From Rubrivivax sp. (lineage in GTDB: Bacteria; Pseudomonadota; Gammaproteobacteria; Burkholderiales; Burkholderiaceae_C), in assembly GCA_027490215.1 (NCBI GenBank), contig JAIXYO010000019.1, positions 1 to 64,000 of the forward strand: DNA of 64,000 nucleotides, given 5' to 3'. Position numbers and translations under genes: made by a program. Positions 40,967 through 54,832 of the stretch are shown piece after piece (position 1 is the stretch's first letter; every line of letters starts with the position of its first letter). A model generated the notes under the pieces. That model saw only the letters and a list, made by a program, of their open reading frames with translations, was not told the origin of the DNA and did not search any database.

Positions 40967-41799
40967 CGGCGCGCTCCAGCGCCAAAGTCTTCAGCGACCG
41001 ACACGGCTGGGTAATGGAACTCCACCGGGCCGTCAGGCGACGCGGTGAAGAACTGGTGCACCAGCGGGTCGGTGCTGGCACGCATCTCATCGGGTGTGCC
41101 CTGGGCCACGATGCTGCCGTTGGCAATGAACACAATACGATCGGCGATGGCGAAGGTCTCCTCGACGTCGTGCGACACAACGATGCTGGTGACACCCAGC
41201 GCCTGCCCGAGATCACGTATCAGGCGCGAGGCGCTGCCCAGCGAGATCGGGTCGAGCCCGGCAAAGGGCTCGTCGTACATGATCAGATCGGGGTCGAGTG
41301 CGATGGCGCGGGCCAGAGCGACGCGACGCGCCATGCCACCCGAAACTTCCGATGGCATGAGGTTGCGCGCACCGCGCAACCCGACCGCATCGAGCTTCAT
41401 CAGCACCACGTCGCGGATCATCGATTCGCTGAGGTTGGTGTGCTCGCGCAATGGGAAGGCCACGTTGTCAAACACCGAAAAATCGGTGAAGAGCGCGCCG
41501 AACTGGAACAGCATGCCCATGCGGCGACGCAGTGCGTAGAGCCCGTTGCGGTCGAGCGTGGCGATATCCACGCCATCGAACATCACCTGCCCGGACATCG
41601 GCGCCAGCTGGCGGCCGATCAGCCGCAGCAGCGTCGTCTTGCCACCACCCGAGGTGCCCATCACCCCGATCACCTGGCCGCGATGCAGATCGAGGTCGAC
41701 GTTGCTGAGAATGACTCGATCGCCATAACCGCAGCTCACACCACGCATGGAAACCAAAGCTGGCGATGTGGGCGAACGGGGATGAGGCACAGGGGTCAT
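40963..41799 (-). CDS. mlaF: phospholipid ABC transporter ATPase MlaF
   Basis: A 278-residue ATPase: Walker A GTSGGGKTT at 48-56, signature EVSGGMARRVALARA, Walker B LIMYDEPFAGLDP. It is the first gene of the Mla operon, 124 bp after gltD. That gap contains a dyad (CCGATG with CATCGG) but no T-run, so read-through from gltD cannot be excluded and a separate promoter was not convincing. Confidence 0.96.
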   Translation of the reverse strand: MTPVPHPRSPTSPALVSMRGVSCGYGDRVILSNVDLDLHRGQVIGVMGTSGGGKTTLLRLIGRQLAPMSGQVMFDGVDIATLDRNGLYALRRRMGMLFQFGALFTDFSVFDNVAFPLREHTNLSESMIRDVVLMKLDAVGLRGARNLMPSEVSGGMARRVALARAIALDPDLIMYDEPFAGLDPISLGSASRLIRDLGQALGVTSIVVSHDVEETFAIADRIVFIANGSIVAQGTPDEMRASTDPLVHQFFTASPDGPVEFHYPAVSVAEDFGAGARR

Positions 41800-41923
41800 G
41801 GAGCGGCACTATGTGATGAGGCATGCCGCCTCCCACCGGGCTGCCGATGATAGGGGATGCCCGCTGGAGCGACCGATGGCCCCGCGACCCCACGGTCATC
41901 GGCGGCCCAGGCCGTTCAGCGAT

Positions 41924-43414
41924 TCAGCGAGGCAGGTCGCTGCGCCCCATCAACGCTGCGTCGATCTCGCGGGCTGCCTGGCGGCCTTCGCGGATCGCCC
42001 ACACAACCAGCGACTGGCCACGCCGCACGTCACCAGCGGCATACACCTTCGGCACATTGGTCGCATAGCCGCTGCCTTCGTCAGTGCCCGCGCGGGCATT
42101 GCCGCGGGCATCCTTGTCGACACCGAAGGCCTCGAGCACGCTGGCGACAGGGCTGACGAAGCCCATGGCGAGCAGCACCAGGTCGGCCGGGATGATCTGC
42201 TCCGTCCCTGGAACCTCGACCATCTTGCCGCCCTGCCATTCGACGCGCACCGCCTTCAGCGACTTGACCTTGCCCTTGTCCTTGCCCTCGCCGCCGATGA
42301 ACTCCTTGGTGGCAATGGCGAACTCACGCTCGCAGCCTTCTTCATGGCTGGACGAGGTGCGCAGCTTGGTCGGCCAGTACGGCCATACCAGCGGGCCGTT
42401 CTCTTGTTCGGGGGGCATCGGCATCAGCTCGAACTGGGTGACGCTTTCGGCACCATGGCGGTTGCTGGTGCCCACACAATCGCTGCCCGTGTCACCACCA
42501 CCGATCACGACGACATGCTTGCCATCGGCACGGATCTGGTTGATGCCCAGCGTCTTCAGCTTGTCACCCGCGACCACCTTGTTCTGCTGAGGCAGGAACT
42601 CCATCGCGAAGTGGATGCCCTCCAGATCGCGCCCCGGCACCGGCAGGTCGCGTGACTGCTCGGCACCGCCGGCCAGCAGCACCACATCGAACTGCGCCTT
42701 GAGTTGCTCGGGCGCGATCACCTCCTTGGCCCAATTGGTGACCTTGGAGCCTTCCGGCAAGGCGCCGATCATCACACCGGTGCGGAACACCACGCCCTCG
42801 AAGCGCATCTGGTCGACACGGCGATCGATGTGCGACTTCTCCATCTTGAAGTCGGGAATGCCGTAGCGCAGCAGGCCGCCGACACGGTCGTTCTTCTCGA
42901 ATACCGTCACCTCGTGTCCCGCGCGCACCAGTTGCTGCGCAGCGGCCAGACCGGCCGGTCCCGAACCGACGATCGCGACGGTCTTGCCCGTCTTGTGCTT
43001 GGGCGGACGGGGCAGCACCCAGCCCTCGGCCCAGGCGCGATCGATGATCGCGTGCTCGATGCTCTTGATGCCAACCGCATCGTCGTTGACGTACAGCGTG
43101 CAGGCCGATTCGCACGGCGCCGGGCAGATGCGGCCAGTGAACTCGGGGAAGTTGTTCGTCGAGTGCAGAACTTCGATCGCGTTCTTCCAGTCACCGCGGT
43201 ACACCAGGTCGTTGAAGTCCGGGATGATGTTGTTGACCGGACAACCGCTGTTGCAGAACGGCGTACCACAGTCCATGCAGCGCGCGCTCTGAATCTTGGC
43301 CTCGTCTTCCTTCAGCCCGATCGCCACTTCGTTGTAGTTTTTCAGTCGGAGTTGCACCGGCTGATAGGGCTCTTCGAGACGCTCGTACTCCATGAAGCCG
43401 GTGACTTTTCCCAT
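41924..43414 (-). CDS. gltD: glutamate synthase, small subunit GltD
   Basis: A 496-residue flavoprotein that passes electrons from NADPH to GltB. Cys46, Cys49, Cys54 and Cys58 form the N-terminal Fe-S motif; two nucleotide-binding Rossmann motifs follow ([15 protein letters not shown] and [12 protein letters not shown]). Normal length. It lies 87 bp after gltB in the same unit. Confidence 0.97.
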   Translation of the reverse strand: MGKVTGFMEYERLEEPYQPVQLRLKNYNEVAIGLKEDEAKIQSARCMDCGTPFCNSGCPVNNIIPDFNDLVYRGDWKNAIEVLHSTNNFPEFTGRICPAPCESACTLYVNDDAVGIKSIEHAIIDRAWAEGWVLPRPPKHKTGKTVAIVGSGPAGLAAAQQLVRAGHEVTVFEKNDRVGGLLRYGIPDFKMEKSHIDRRVDQMRFEGVVFRTGVMIGALPEGSKVTNWAKEVIAPEQLKAQFDVVLLAGGAEQSRDLPVPGRDLEGIHFAMEFLPQQNKVVAGDKLKTLGINQIRADGKHVVVIGGGDTGSDCVGTSNRHGAESVTQFELMPMPPEQENGPLVWPYWPTKLRTSSSHEEGCEREFAIATKEFIGGEGKDKGKVKSLKAVRVEWQGGKMVEVPGTEQIIPADLVLLAMGFVSPVASVLEAFGVDKDARGNARAGTDEGSGYATNVPKVYAAGDVRRGQSLVVWAIREGRQAAREIDAALMGRSDLPR

Positions 43415-43501
43415 GATGTTCCTGCTACTTTCTGACTGACGGGTTGATTCGGTTCACAGCCTGCAGCAGTCGGCGCGCTGGCGCTGCCGACCGCCGAGAC
43501 A

Positions 43502-48295
<4,794 letters not shown>

Positions 48296-48325
48296 CGCGG
48301 GCTCCTGAGGTGCATGGGAGGGTTA

Positions 48326-48354
48326 ATCCTAGCGCTTCGCAGTAAGCATGCCAA
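48326..48354 (-). promoter_or_regulatory. sigma-70 promoter of gltB
   Basis: On the minus strand TTGGCA (48349-48354) and TAGGAT (48326-48331) are separated by exactly 17 bp. The start site would fall about 48319, giving a leader of about 24 bases with AGGAG near its end. It is the best-formed promoter in the window. Confidence 0.7.
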
Positions 48355-48365
48355 GAACTTAAAAC

Positions 48366-48409
48366 GGGGTCTGACCCCATTATTTAAATCTACCCCAGGA
48401 GGCCTCCTG
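48366..48409. repeat. REP-like dyads between gltB and the RAYT gene
   Basis: GGGGTCTGACCCC (48366-48378) is a 5-bp stem with a three-base loop; CAGGAGGCCTCCTG (48396-48409) is a perfect 14-bp palindrome. They are separated by an AT-rich stretch around TATTTAAAT. GGGGTCAGACCCC-type dyads are known companions of REP-associated tyrosine transposases. The first dyad ends 12 bp from the gltB -35 box. Confidence 0.6.
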
Positions 48410-48423
48410 AAAATAGGGCCAGA

Positions 48424-49143
48424 TCAAGTGGCGCGTCGTCTGGCCTTCACATCCAGCGCAGGCCGGCCACGGGACAAGGGCTCGAGTCGCCGGCCGGTCA
48501 ATGCTTCGATCGATTGGGCAAATGCAGGGCTGCCCAGCGCCCAGCCCTTCAGCGTGGCATGGCGGATGCGCTCGACGATGTGGGCCGGCAGCGCATGAGC
48601 CAGTACGCGGCGATACGCGACCTCTCGATCAAACGGTGTGTTCCCGAGCCCCCAGAACAGGGCGTGCTCGGAGATCGCGTCATCGATGCGCAGCCCGAGG
48701 TGATGTCCCGCGCTGGACGACTGCGGATCAACCTGCGGCACGGGCTCGGTACCGTCCGCGTCCGCGACGGCGCAGTCTTCTGCGTACTGCAGGCAACGCA
48801 TGAACCAATCCGGGGCGTCGATGACCGTCGAACGGAAGCGCCCTTCCCAGGGCGTGCCTCTGCGGCCGTGCCGCAGATTGAAGCCGCGCACATAGCGCCG
48901 ACCGATGCTTTGCATCATCGCGGACAGCGACTGCGGCGAAGAAGGCGTCATCAGCAGCCGCACCTCGTCCCGGCACAAGCCGTAGCCATGGACCATGACA
49001 CCAGCCTCGCGTGCGGCTTGCACCAAGGCATGCCGGTAGGCCGAACGGTCGGCGTCATCGTGAAAGACGACCTGCCCATTCAAGCCACGATGAATCACGA
49101 CATGCGGATAACCCGCCACCACGGAACGCGGCAGACGTGCCAT
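48424..49143 (-). CDS. RAYT-type (Y1/HUH) transposase homologue, probably catalytically inactive
   Basis: A 239-residue member of the REP-associated tyrosine transposase family: PHVVIHRGLNGQ at the start, GRRGTPWEGRFRSTVI at 92-107, and the candidate catalytic Tyr119 in CLQYAED. The HUH motif, normally NHVHLL, reads DEVRLL: both histidines are replaced, by Glu60 and Arg62. Without them divalent metal binding and nicking should fail. The reading frame is otherwise intact, which argues against a simple decayed gene. It lies between the minor pilin operon and gltB on the same strand, next to REP-like dyads. Confidence 0.82.
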   Translation of the reverse strand: MARLPRSVVAGYPHVVIHRGLNGQVVFHDDADRSAYRHALVQAAREAGVMVHGYGLCRDEVRLLMTPSSPQSLSAMMQSIGRRYVRGFNLRHGRRGTPWEGRFRSTVIDAPDWFMRCLQYAEDCAVADADGTEPVPQVDPQSSSAGHHLGLRIDDAISEHALFWGLGNTPFDREVAYRRVLAHALPAHIVERIRHATLKGWALGSPAFAQSIEALTGRRLEPLSRGRPALDVKARRRAT

Positions 49144-49168
49144 GGCAATGCCGCCTCAGCGCGTGGGC

Positions 49169-49780
49169 TCAGAAGCCGGCAGCCACGCTGCAACCGGCAT
49201 CGCTCGGCTTGCACACCCGGACACGCCCCGCCACGCTGGCCAGCACCCGCCGGGTTTCGCTGGCGCCGTTGGTGAAGTCGAGCGAGTCGGCGCCGCCAGC
49301 GGGGAATCCGCCCCCGATCAAGCTCATGAAGCCACTGCCGTTGAACATCGCGTACTGGACGCCGGCGTGTTCAAAACTGGTCGCGCTGGAGGTGTCAATG
49401 GCAATCGATGCAGGCAGCGCACCGCCGCGTACCAGTTCAATGTCACCGGAGTCCATGGACAAAGCGCTGGCCGAGACATTGCTGTTCACATCGACAAACG
49501 CCAGCCATCCGCTGGACCAGTTGCTGCCGTCCGCGGGAATCACGAAGGTTCGCATTTGCCGCTTCATCGCCTCGGCCCGCGCAGCCGCCAAAGTCGCCAG
49601 AAAGCTGTTCGCGGTGGTCGTGAGTTCGGAGTTGCGCTGAAAGGTGGTGAAGCTCGGCGCAGCGAGCACCAGCATGACGCTCACCAGAACGAGCGTAACC
49701 AGCAGCTCGATCAACGTGAAGCCGCGCCGCGTCGATTTGCTTGCGAGTCCGGGTCGGGACATCAATGGGCGCAAGTTCAT
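49169..49780 (-). CDS. type IV minor pilin, FimT/GspH family
   Basis: A 203-residue prepilin: leader of 20 residues, cleavage G20/F21 (RRGFTLIELLV), Glu25 at +5, a hydrophobic helix, then the GspH-type C-terminal domain with a Cys pair near the end (RVCKPSDAGC). FimT pilins of this type prime pilus assembly and in some species bind DNA during uptake. The ATG at 49780 overlaps the pilE stop. Last gene of the operon. Confidence 0.9.
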   Translation of the reverse strand: MNLRPLMSRPGLASKSTRRGFTLIELLVTLVLVSVMLVLAAPSFTTFQRNSELTTTANSFLATLAAARAEAMKRQMRTFVIPADGSNWSSGWLAFVDVNSNVSASALSMDSGDIELVRGGALPASIAIDTSSATSFEHAGVQYAMFNGSGFMSLIGGGFPAGGADSLDFTNGASETRRVLASVAGRVRVCKPSDAGCSVAAGF

Positions 49781-50304
49781 CACCAGCAAACCTTGGGAAC
49801 GTCTTTTTTCGCGCCATTGCAGTACTTCACCCCGGCGCTGTTCAATGTCAAGGTGCCAGCAGCCGCATCCGTTCTTTGCGGGACAGCCGAGAGCAGGACG
49901 CATTCGTCGAGGCCCAGGGTGTTGCTGCATGGAGCGGCACTCAGGCTGTAAGCAAAGCTGGTCGAGTCTCCCGATGTCGTCCTGAAGGGGATGGCGACAC
50001 CGCTCGACGCCGTCGCGGTAACTCCGTTGGCGCCAGTCGCACCCGCAGCGAACTGCAGATAGCTGCCGTTCTGAGTGTAGTAGCGCTCCTGCTGCTGCAG
50101 CATGTTCAGCAAGGCAGTGCGCCCCTCGGCACGCCGGCCCTTCAAGACCGAGTCCTGATACGACGGATAGGCGACAGCCGCGAGGATGCCGATGATGGCG
50201 ACCGTGATCATCAGCTCGATCAAGCTGAAGCCACGCCCGAGGCCGGGGGCACGAGGCACCCGACGTTCGCCCGCGTTGTCAGCGAAGAATGGAGGCGGGT
50301 TCAA
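49780..50304 (-). CDS. pilE: type IV minor pilin PilE
   Basis: A 174-residue pilin with processing site G25/F26 (GRGFSLIELM), Glu30 at +5, hydrophobic helix and the PilE features SYQDSVLKGRRAEG, YYTQNGSYL and a C-terminal Cys pair. No ATG is available. I chose TTG at 50304 because GAGG lies eight bases before it and it overlaps the pilY1 stop (TTGA). GTG at 50259 (159 residues, 10-residue leader) is possible but has no ribosome binding site. The open frame upstream runs inside pilY1 and is not real. Confidence 0.9.
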   Translation of the reverse strand: MNPPPFFADNAGERRVPRAPGLGRGFSLIELMITVAIIGILAAVAYPSYQDSVLKGRRAEGRTALLNMLQQQERYYTQNGSYLQFAAGATGANGVTATASSGVAIPFRTTSGDSTSFAYSLSAAPCSNTLGLDECVLLSAVPQRTDAAAGTLTLNSAGVKYCNGAKKDVPKVCW

Positions 50305-53300
50305 TTGGCGTTCCTCAGGTCCTGATAGTTGCTGATCTCTCGCCAGCTCAGCCGACCGACGGTGTTGTGGATCGTCTGGCTGGCCTGGGTGCCGAGTCCG
50401 CTGGAACCCTGCTTGATGATCTGATACCGCGTCGTTTCCTTGCGGGAGCCAGTCGGGTCGCTGTTGAGCAGCGTCGAGTAACCGACCCGTGTCAGGAACG
50501 GTTCGCCGAGGATACCGACGTCGGACACCGTCGCGGAACCGTTGCCACTGAGCGTGTCGATCACATACAGGTTGCCCGTGCCGTTGTCGCAGCTGGTGAC
50601 GGCCGGAATCACCGATCCGAAGATCAGGCGACCGGCCAGGACACCCAGGCCACTGATCTGCCGTTCGCCTGTCCCGGTCACGGTGCTCGTCGTGCCGGAG
50701 TTGTAGAAGTCGAAGTACCAGCCCGCACGCGACGTGGTGACGTTGTCGGCCGAAGGCCGACCCCAGGCGAAGCCGGAGAAGGTGATCGACGTCGATGTCA
50801 CGGTACCCGCTTGCAAGCGGCCGCGGCCCGAAATGGCGGCCGTCGGCGAACTGGACGAGTCCGGTGTGACGCTGTTGTTGTCGAACACGGAGTACATCGA
50901 TTGCACCTTGAACGGCGCCGAGTTGTCTGCAGCCGACAGGTAGCGCCCGGTTCCGAACGACACGATGATGCCGCGGTTCGGGCCAAAGCTCAGCGCTGGC
51001 GGCATCGTGATCGGCTGCCGATTCGGCGTTGTTGCACCATCGGTCGCCACGAACATCGGAATGGCACTGCCGCTGTTCTTGAAGAACGACAGATTGTCCA
51101 GGCTCCAGGAGTCGGCAGAGGTGGTCCGGAAATCGAGCTTCCACAGGTTGCCCTGCAGGTCTCCCGCGTAAAGGTAGCTGACCTCCCTGGCGATGCCCAG
51201 CCGCACCGTGAAGTTGGCAAGACCCGACGGAAGCGAACTGTCGGTTGTGATGACGGGGAACTTCACCTTGTAGTAGTTGACGCCCAACTCCCAGGCAGTC
51301 GATTTCGCCTTGTCGAGCCGAAGGAAAAACAACGCCGGCTGACCCGTCGTGCTGGCTTGACCGTCCGCCGCGTGGTTGTTGACTCCGCTGGCCACCACGG
51401 CGAAGTAGCGATAGTCGGGCGTGGAGCTGCCAGCCGCGACATTCAGCTTCAGGATCTGCGGCGTGCCGATCACATTGCCCATGTCGACATCGTGCTTGTC
51501 GGTGAACTCCCACAGGATGCTGCTGTTGCCAGCGCTGGTGGTGGCAAAGGCCGTTGGATCGGTCACGTCGAGCGCATACACACCCTGACCACCACCGCCA
51601 GAGCCACCCACGAGCACGGTGCGCCAGTCTGCCGAGCTGGTAGAGCCCAGGTTGGCCTCGTTCACGACCGGGGTGGCGTCGACATAGCTGCGGTGACTGT
51701 AGTTCGTCGAGGTCAGCGCCATCAGGTTGGGAACCACCCAGCTCGGGATATAGGCGAACAACTCCTCGCCGGTCGTCGCGTTGAAAGCGTGGAGCATGCC
51801 GTCGTTGGCGCCGACGTAGAGGGTCGGCACGCGGCTCAGGGTGCTGCTGTAGAAGCTCGCATAGGAGGAGTCCGAGATCGTCTGCGTGGGCCCTGCGACG
51901 TAGGCAATGCCCGAGTTCACGATGTCGCCCAGCTTGCTGCCGCGCTTGCGGAAGTTGCCTCCGGCCGTGCCGCCCGCTTCCAGCGTGCGATCACCTCTCA
52001 GGTAGTTCAGGCGGTTCTGACCCTGCACGTCGGCCGTCTCGGGCGAAGTGAACAGCGCCGACTTGACTGAGGTATCGACTGCCGCCCAGGTGAAGGCGCT
52101 GCTGTCGAACACCGGCGTCGTTGCCGACGAGTTGAAGCCGACGTAGATGTTGCGACTGCCGGGCGCGGTGTCATCGAGCTTGCCGGCGGCACCGACCGAC
52201 TGACCGGCTGAATTGGTCCAGATCGAGCTGGTCGCCGAGCCAATCTGGATCTGCGTGCCATCGGTGGACAGCCCCAGCGAATAAGCCACCAGGTCGCCGC
52301 TCCAATCGGCCGGGTCGAACTGGGCCTGGTAGATCAGGCCACCGGAACTGGTGACTCGCGAAGTCGAGATGGCGCCACCTGCAATGCTGTTGGCCTCGGA
52401 CGCGACGTTGGCGAAGATCTCGTCGAGCGCCGCCAGCACGGTGTCTGCAGAACTCGACAGGAAGTAGTTCTTGGCTTCTTTCAGGTTGGTGTCGCTGGTC
52501 TGGCGCTGCCAGTTCACATTGCTGGTGTCGGTGACCACGCTGCCGCTGGCGTCCAGCTTCTTGAACGGATCGCCCGTCCCCGTCACATCCTTGAAACCCC
52601 CGTACTTCGCAGACAGGTAGAACTGGTTGCTGGCGCGGCGCACGGCAGGATTGGTCTGCTGTCCGAATTCGTTGACGTCGAGCCAATAGGTCGTGACGCG
52701 CATGCCCGGGCGCTGCTTGGAGGGTTGATCAGTCCACAGCGTTCCGCGGATGTCATGGGTATTGGCCCAGTAAGCGGCTCCGGCGACGTAGTAGGTCGCA
52801 CCGCCCGAGAAAGTCTGGCTTTCCATGCCCCATCGCGCGGTGTTGGCGGGTGTGTTGGGGTTGCTGGTGGTGCGATTCGCCACGCCCGACACACTCTTTC
52901 CATCGGCGTAAGACACTGCATTGTTCGACTCGAAACCTCCAACCACTTTGGTCCAGGCCTTGAAGTCGGGCTCGTTGAGGGCATTGTTGGCGGTGCGTGC
53001 AATGTCACCGTTGCCGGTCAGATCGTTACCTGGAAGGTATTTGTCGCTGTTGGCGTTCACGTCTCCGATGCCGACGATGTTGTTCTTGAAACAGGAGTAG
53101 TCCGTGGTGCCGTTGGACGCCGGGTGCGGATCGGTGTACGCGGGGTAGTCGGCGTAGACCACCGGAAAACCGTCACGCAAGGTGTTGTCGATGCCGTGCA
53201 TCGCGTTGGTGGCGGTGCTGGTGCCCACCAGCGTCGGCGGCAATCCCTGGAGGTAGCGCAGGCTCTCGTAGTAAAGCTCACCCACCGGGTCACGCCTTTT

Positions 53301-54830
53301 GTACTGGCCGAAGGTGCCGGTGCGACCGAACTGGTTCAGGTAGTTGATCACGCCACTGATCGGCAGGTTGGGCCGATTGCTGTCAGCACCGCTGTTGGGA
53401 GCCGTCGCACCGTCGGGATTGGTTGCGAAAACTCCCGTTTCCGGATCCCATTCCTGCGCCGCATTGGTGCCTGAGATCAGCGAGAAGTTGGCGTCGTAGG
53501 CGCGCGGGCCGACGTACTTCATCGGGGCGCGCAGCACACCGCCGTACCGCTGCGTGGAGTCGTTGTTGTCGTTCAGGTAACCAAAGGCGGCCACGCGGAC
53601 GCGGTCGCTGTACTTCTGCAGGTTGCCGACCGGCTTGTAGTTGCCGTTCGGGTAGCGCAGGCAGAGGTTGGTGCGCGGGTCAGTCAGCACGCCTGAACTG
53701 TTGGTTTCACAGACCCTGACGCGGGAGTAGAAGAACTTGTCGGCGGTCAGTCCGGTGACCGCGCCAGTCGACTCCGTGCTCCCAGATGCGCTTCGCCAAA
53801 AGCATTTCTTGGCGACACCAGGCGTTGGATCACCGCTTGAAGCGAGCCCCGGAACGCCATACGTCGACCAAGGGGTATTGCTGCAGGCCACCGTGCCTCC
53901 GGTCCGCGTGATGATGGCCCAGGTGCTGCCTGAACCGTAGGCGATCTGCTGGGTTCCCGTGACCGTATAACTGGGACCGGGCCCGGGAAAGGCCTCGCTG
54001 CCGAATTCCGTGAAGCCCGAAGGCAGTGTGCCGCTGTAAATGCCTGTTGTCGGCACCGAACCTGTTGCTGCGACGTCTAGACCCAGGTTGCCGTTCTTGC
54101 CCGGCGACCCGCAGTTGCCCGCCTTCTCGGTACCAAAATGCACGCGGTTCAGGCAGTTGGCGACATACAGCGTGCCCGTGAAACCGCTGGGCAGCAAGGC
54201 ACTCGGCACCGCACCCGCCGCTTGCGCGCTGGTGATCTGCTTCGAGGGGAAGTTCGTGCCGTTCCAGAAGTTGGTGTTGTTGTTGGCCGAATTTCCGGGC
54301 AGCACCGCCCGTTGCAAAACGGTGAGCGTGGAGGTGTCGATAACGCGGTCGCCGCCCGTCAGACCCAGGCGCAGCACATCGACGGCCGAACTGGTCGCCC
54401 AGTTCATGAAGTTACCGCTGAAACCTGTGCCGCCACAGGTGCGGTTGGTGGCCGCACCATCACGATAGAAGTACCGCAGGCTCGCGTCCCCCGAACTGCG
54501 GTTGTAGAGGTAGCAGCTTTCGGTGTCGAAGTAGCCGACGTACCTGTTATCGGACGAATAGCTGGCGTCGTCGGTGGTGTTCGGCGTGCTGACGTACTGC
54601 GCGCCCACGGTCGGAAACTCCACTGACAAGGCCAGGGTCAGCGTGGGCTTGGCGCGCGCGCCCTTCGCATACAGCGGTTCGGGAGACAGACTCACCGTCG
54701 GTGGCAGGGACGGCGTGGTCTGCGCCGACACGATCGCCAGACCGGCAGCACACAGCGCGGGCAGCACCACCCAACGTGTCAGCGGGTTCGCTGCCATCGA
54801 ATAGAACGGGCTCATGATGCGTGACGACAT
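50301..54830 (-). CDS. pilY1: PilC/PilY1-family type IV pilus tip protein
   Basis: A 1509-residue exported protein, with a signal peptide ending near IVSAQ. The last 550 residues are the PilY1 beta-propeller (LYVGANDGMLHAFN, VGGSGGGGQGVYALDV, YLYAGDLQGNLWKLDF, FGTGRYL). PilY1 caps the pilus with the minor pilins and affects adhesion and retraction. The residues before YLYAGDL lack the DxDxNxxxD-type calcium loop usual in the family. ATG at 54830 follows AAGGG by six bases; an earlier TTG at 54836 has no spacing for it. The first 900 residues are variable. Confidence 0.94.
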   Translation of the reverse strand: MSSRIMSPFYSMAANPLTRWVVLPALCAAGLAIVSAQTTPSLPPTVSLSPEPLYAKGARAKPTLTLALSVEFPTVGAQYVSTPNTTDDASYSSDNRYVGYFDTESCYLYNRSSGDASLRYFYRDGAATNRTCGGTGFSGNFMNWATSSAVDVLRLGLTGGDRVIDTSTLTVLQRAVLPGNSANNNTNFWNGTNFPSKQITSAQAAGAVPSALLPSGFTGTLYVANCLNRVHFGTEKAGNCGSPGKNGNLGLDVAATGSVPTTGIYSGTLPSGFTEFGSEAFPGPGPSYTVTGTQQIAYGSGSTWAIITRTGGTVACSNTPWSTYGVPGLASSGDPTPGVAKKCFWRSASGSTESTGAVTGLTADKFFYSRVRVCETNSSGVLTDPRTNLCLRYPNGNYKPVGNLQKYSDRVRVAAFGYLNDNNDSTQRYGGVLRAPMKYVGPRAYDANFSLISGTNAAQEWDPETGVFATNPDGATAPNSGADSNRPNLPISGVINYLNQFGRTGTFGQYKRRDPVGELYYESLRYLQGLPPTLVGTSTATNAMHGIDNTLRDGFPVVYADYPAYTDPHPASNGTTDYSCFKNNIVGIGDVNANSDKYLPGNDLTGNGDIARTANNALNEPDFKAWTKVVGGFESNNAVSYADGKSVSGVANRTTSNPNTPANTARWGMESQTFSGGATYYVAGAAYWANTHDIRGTLWTDQPSKQRPGMRVTTYWLDVNEFGQQTNPAVRRASNQFYLSAKYGGFKDVTGTGDPFKKLDASGSVVTDTSNVNWQRQTSDTNLKEAKNYFLSSSADTVLAALDEIFANVASEANSIAGGAISTSRVTSSGGLIYQAQFDPADWSGDLVAYSLGLSTDGTQIQIGSATSSIWTNSAGQSVGAAGKLDDTAPGSRNIYVGFNSSATTPVFDSSAFTWAAVDTSVKSALFTSPETADVQGQNRLNYLRGDRTLEAGGTAGGNFRKRGSKLGDIVNSGIAYVAGPTQTISDSSYASFYSSTLSRVPTLYVGANDGMLHAFNATTGEELFAYIPSWVVPNLMALTSTNYSHRSYVDATPVVNEANLGSTSSADWRTVLVGGSGGGGQGVYALDVTDPTAFATTSAGNSSILWEFTDKHDVDMGNVIGTPQILKLNVAAGSSTPDYRYFAVVASGVNNHAADGQASTTGQPALFFLRLDKAKSTAWELGVNYYKVKFPVITTDSSLPSGLANFTVRLGIAREVSYLYAGDLQGNLWKLDFRTTSADSWSLDNLSFFKNSGSAIPMFVATDGATTPNRQPITMPPALSFGPNRGIIVSFGTGRYLSAADNSAPFKVQSMYSVFDNNSVTPDSSSSPTAAISGRGRLQAGTVTSTSITFSGFAWGRPSADNVTTSRAGWYFDFYNSGTTSTVTGTGERQISGLGVLAGRLIFGSVIPAVTSCDNGTGNLYVIDTLSGNGSATVSDVGILGEPFLTRVGYSTLLNSDPTGSRKETTRYQIIKQGSSGLGTQASQTIHNTVGRLSWREISNYQDLRNAN

Positions 54831-54832
54831 GG

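Noticed and set aside
48424-49143. Complete insertion sequence
   Set aside because: No terminal inverted repeats or target duplication are seen, and RAYT genes are single-copy chromosomal genes rather than IS transposases.
50305-51513. Upstream extension of the pilE frame
   Set aside because: It lies inside pilY1 in another frame and has no pilin features; the prepilin leader begins after 50304.
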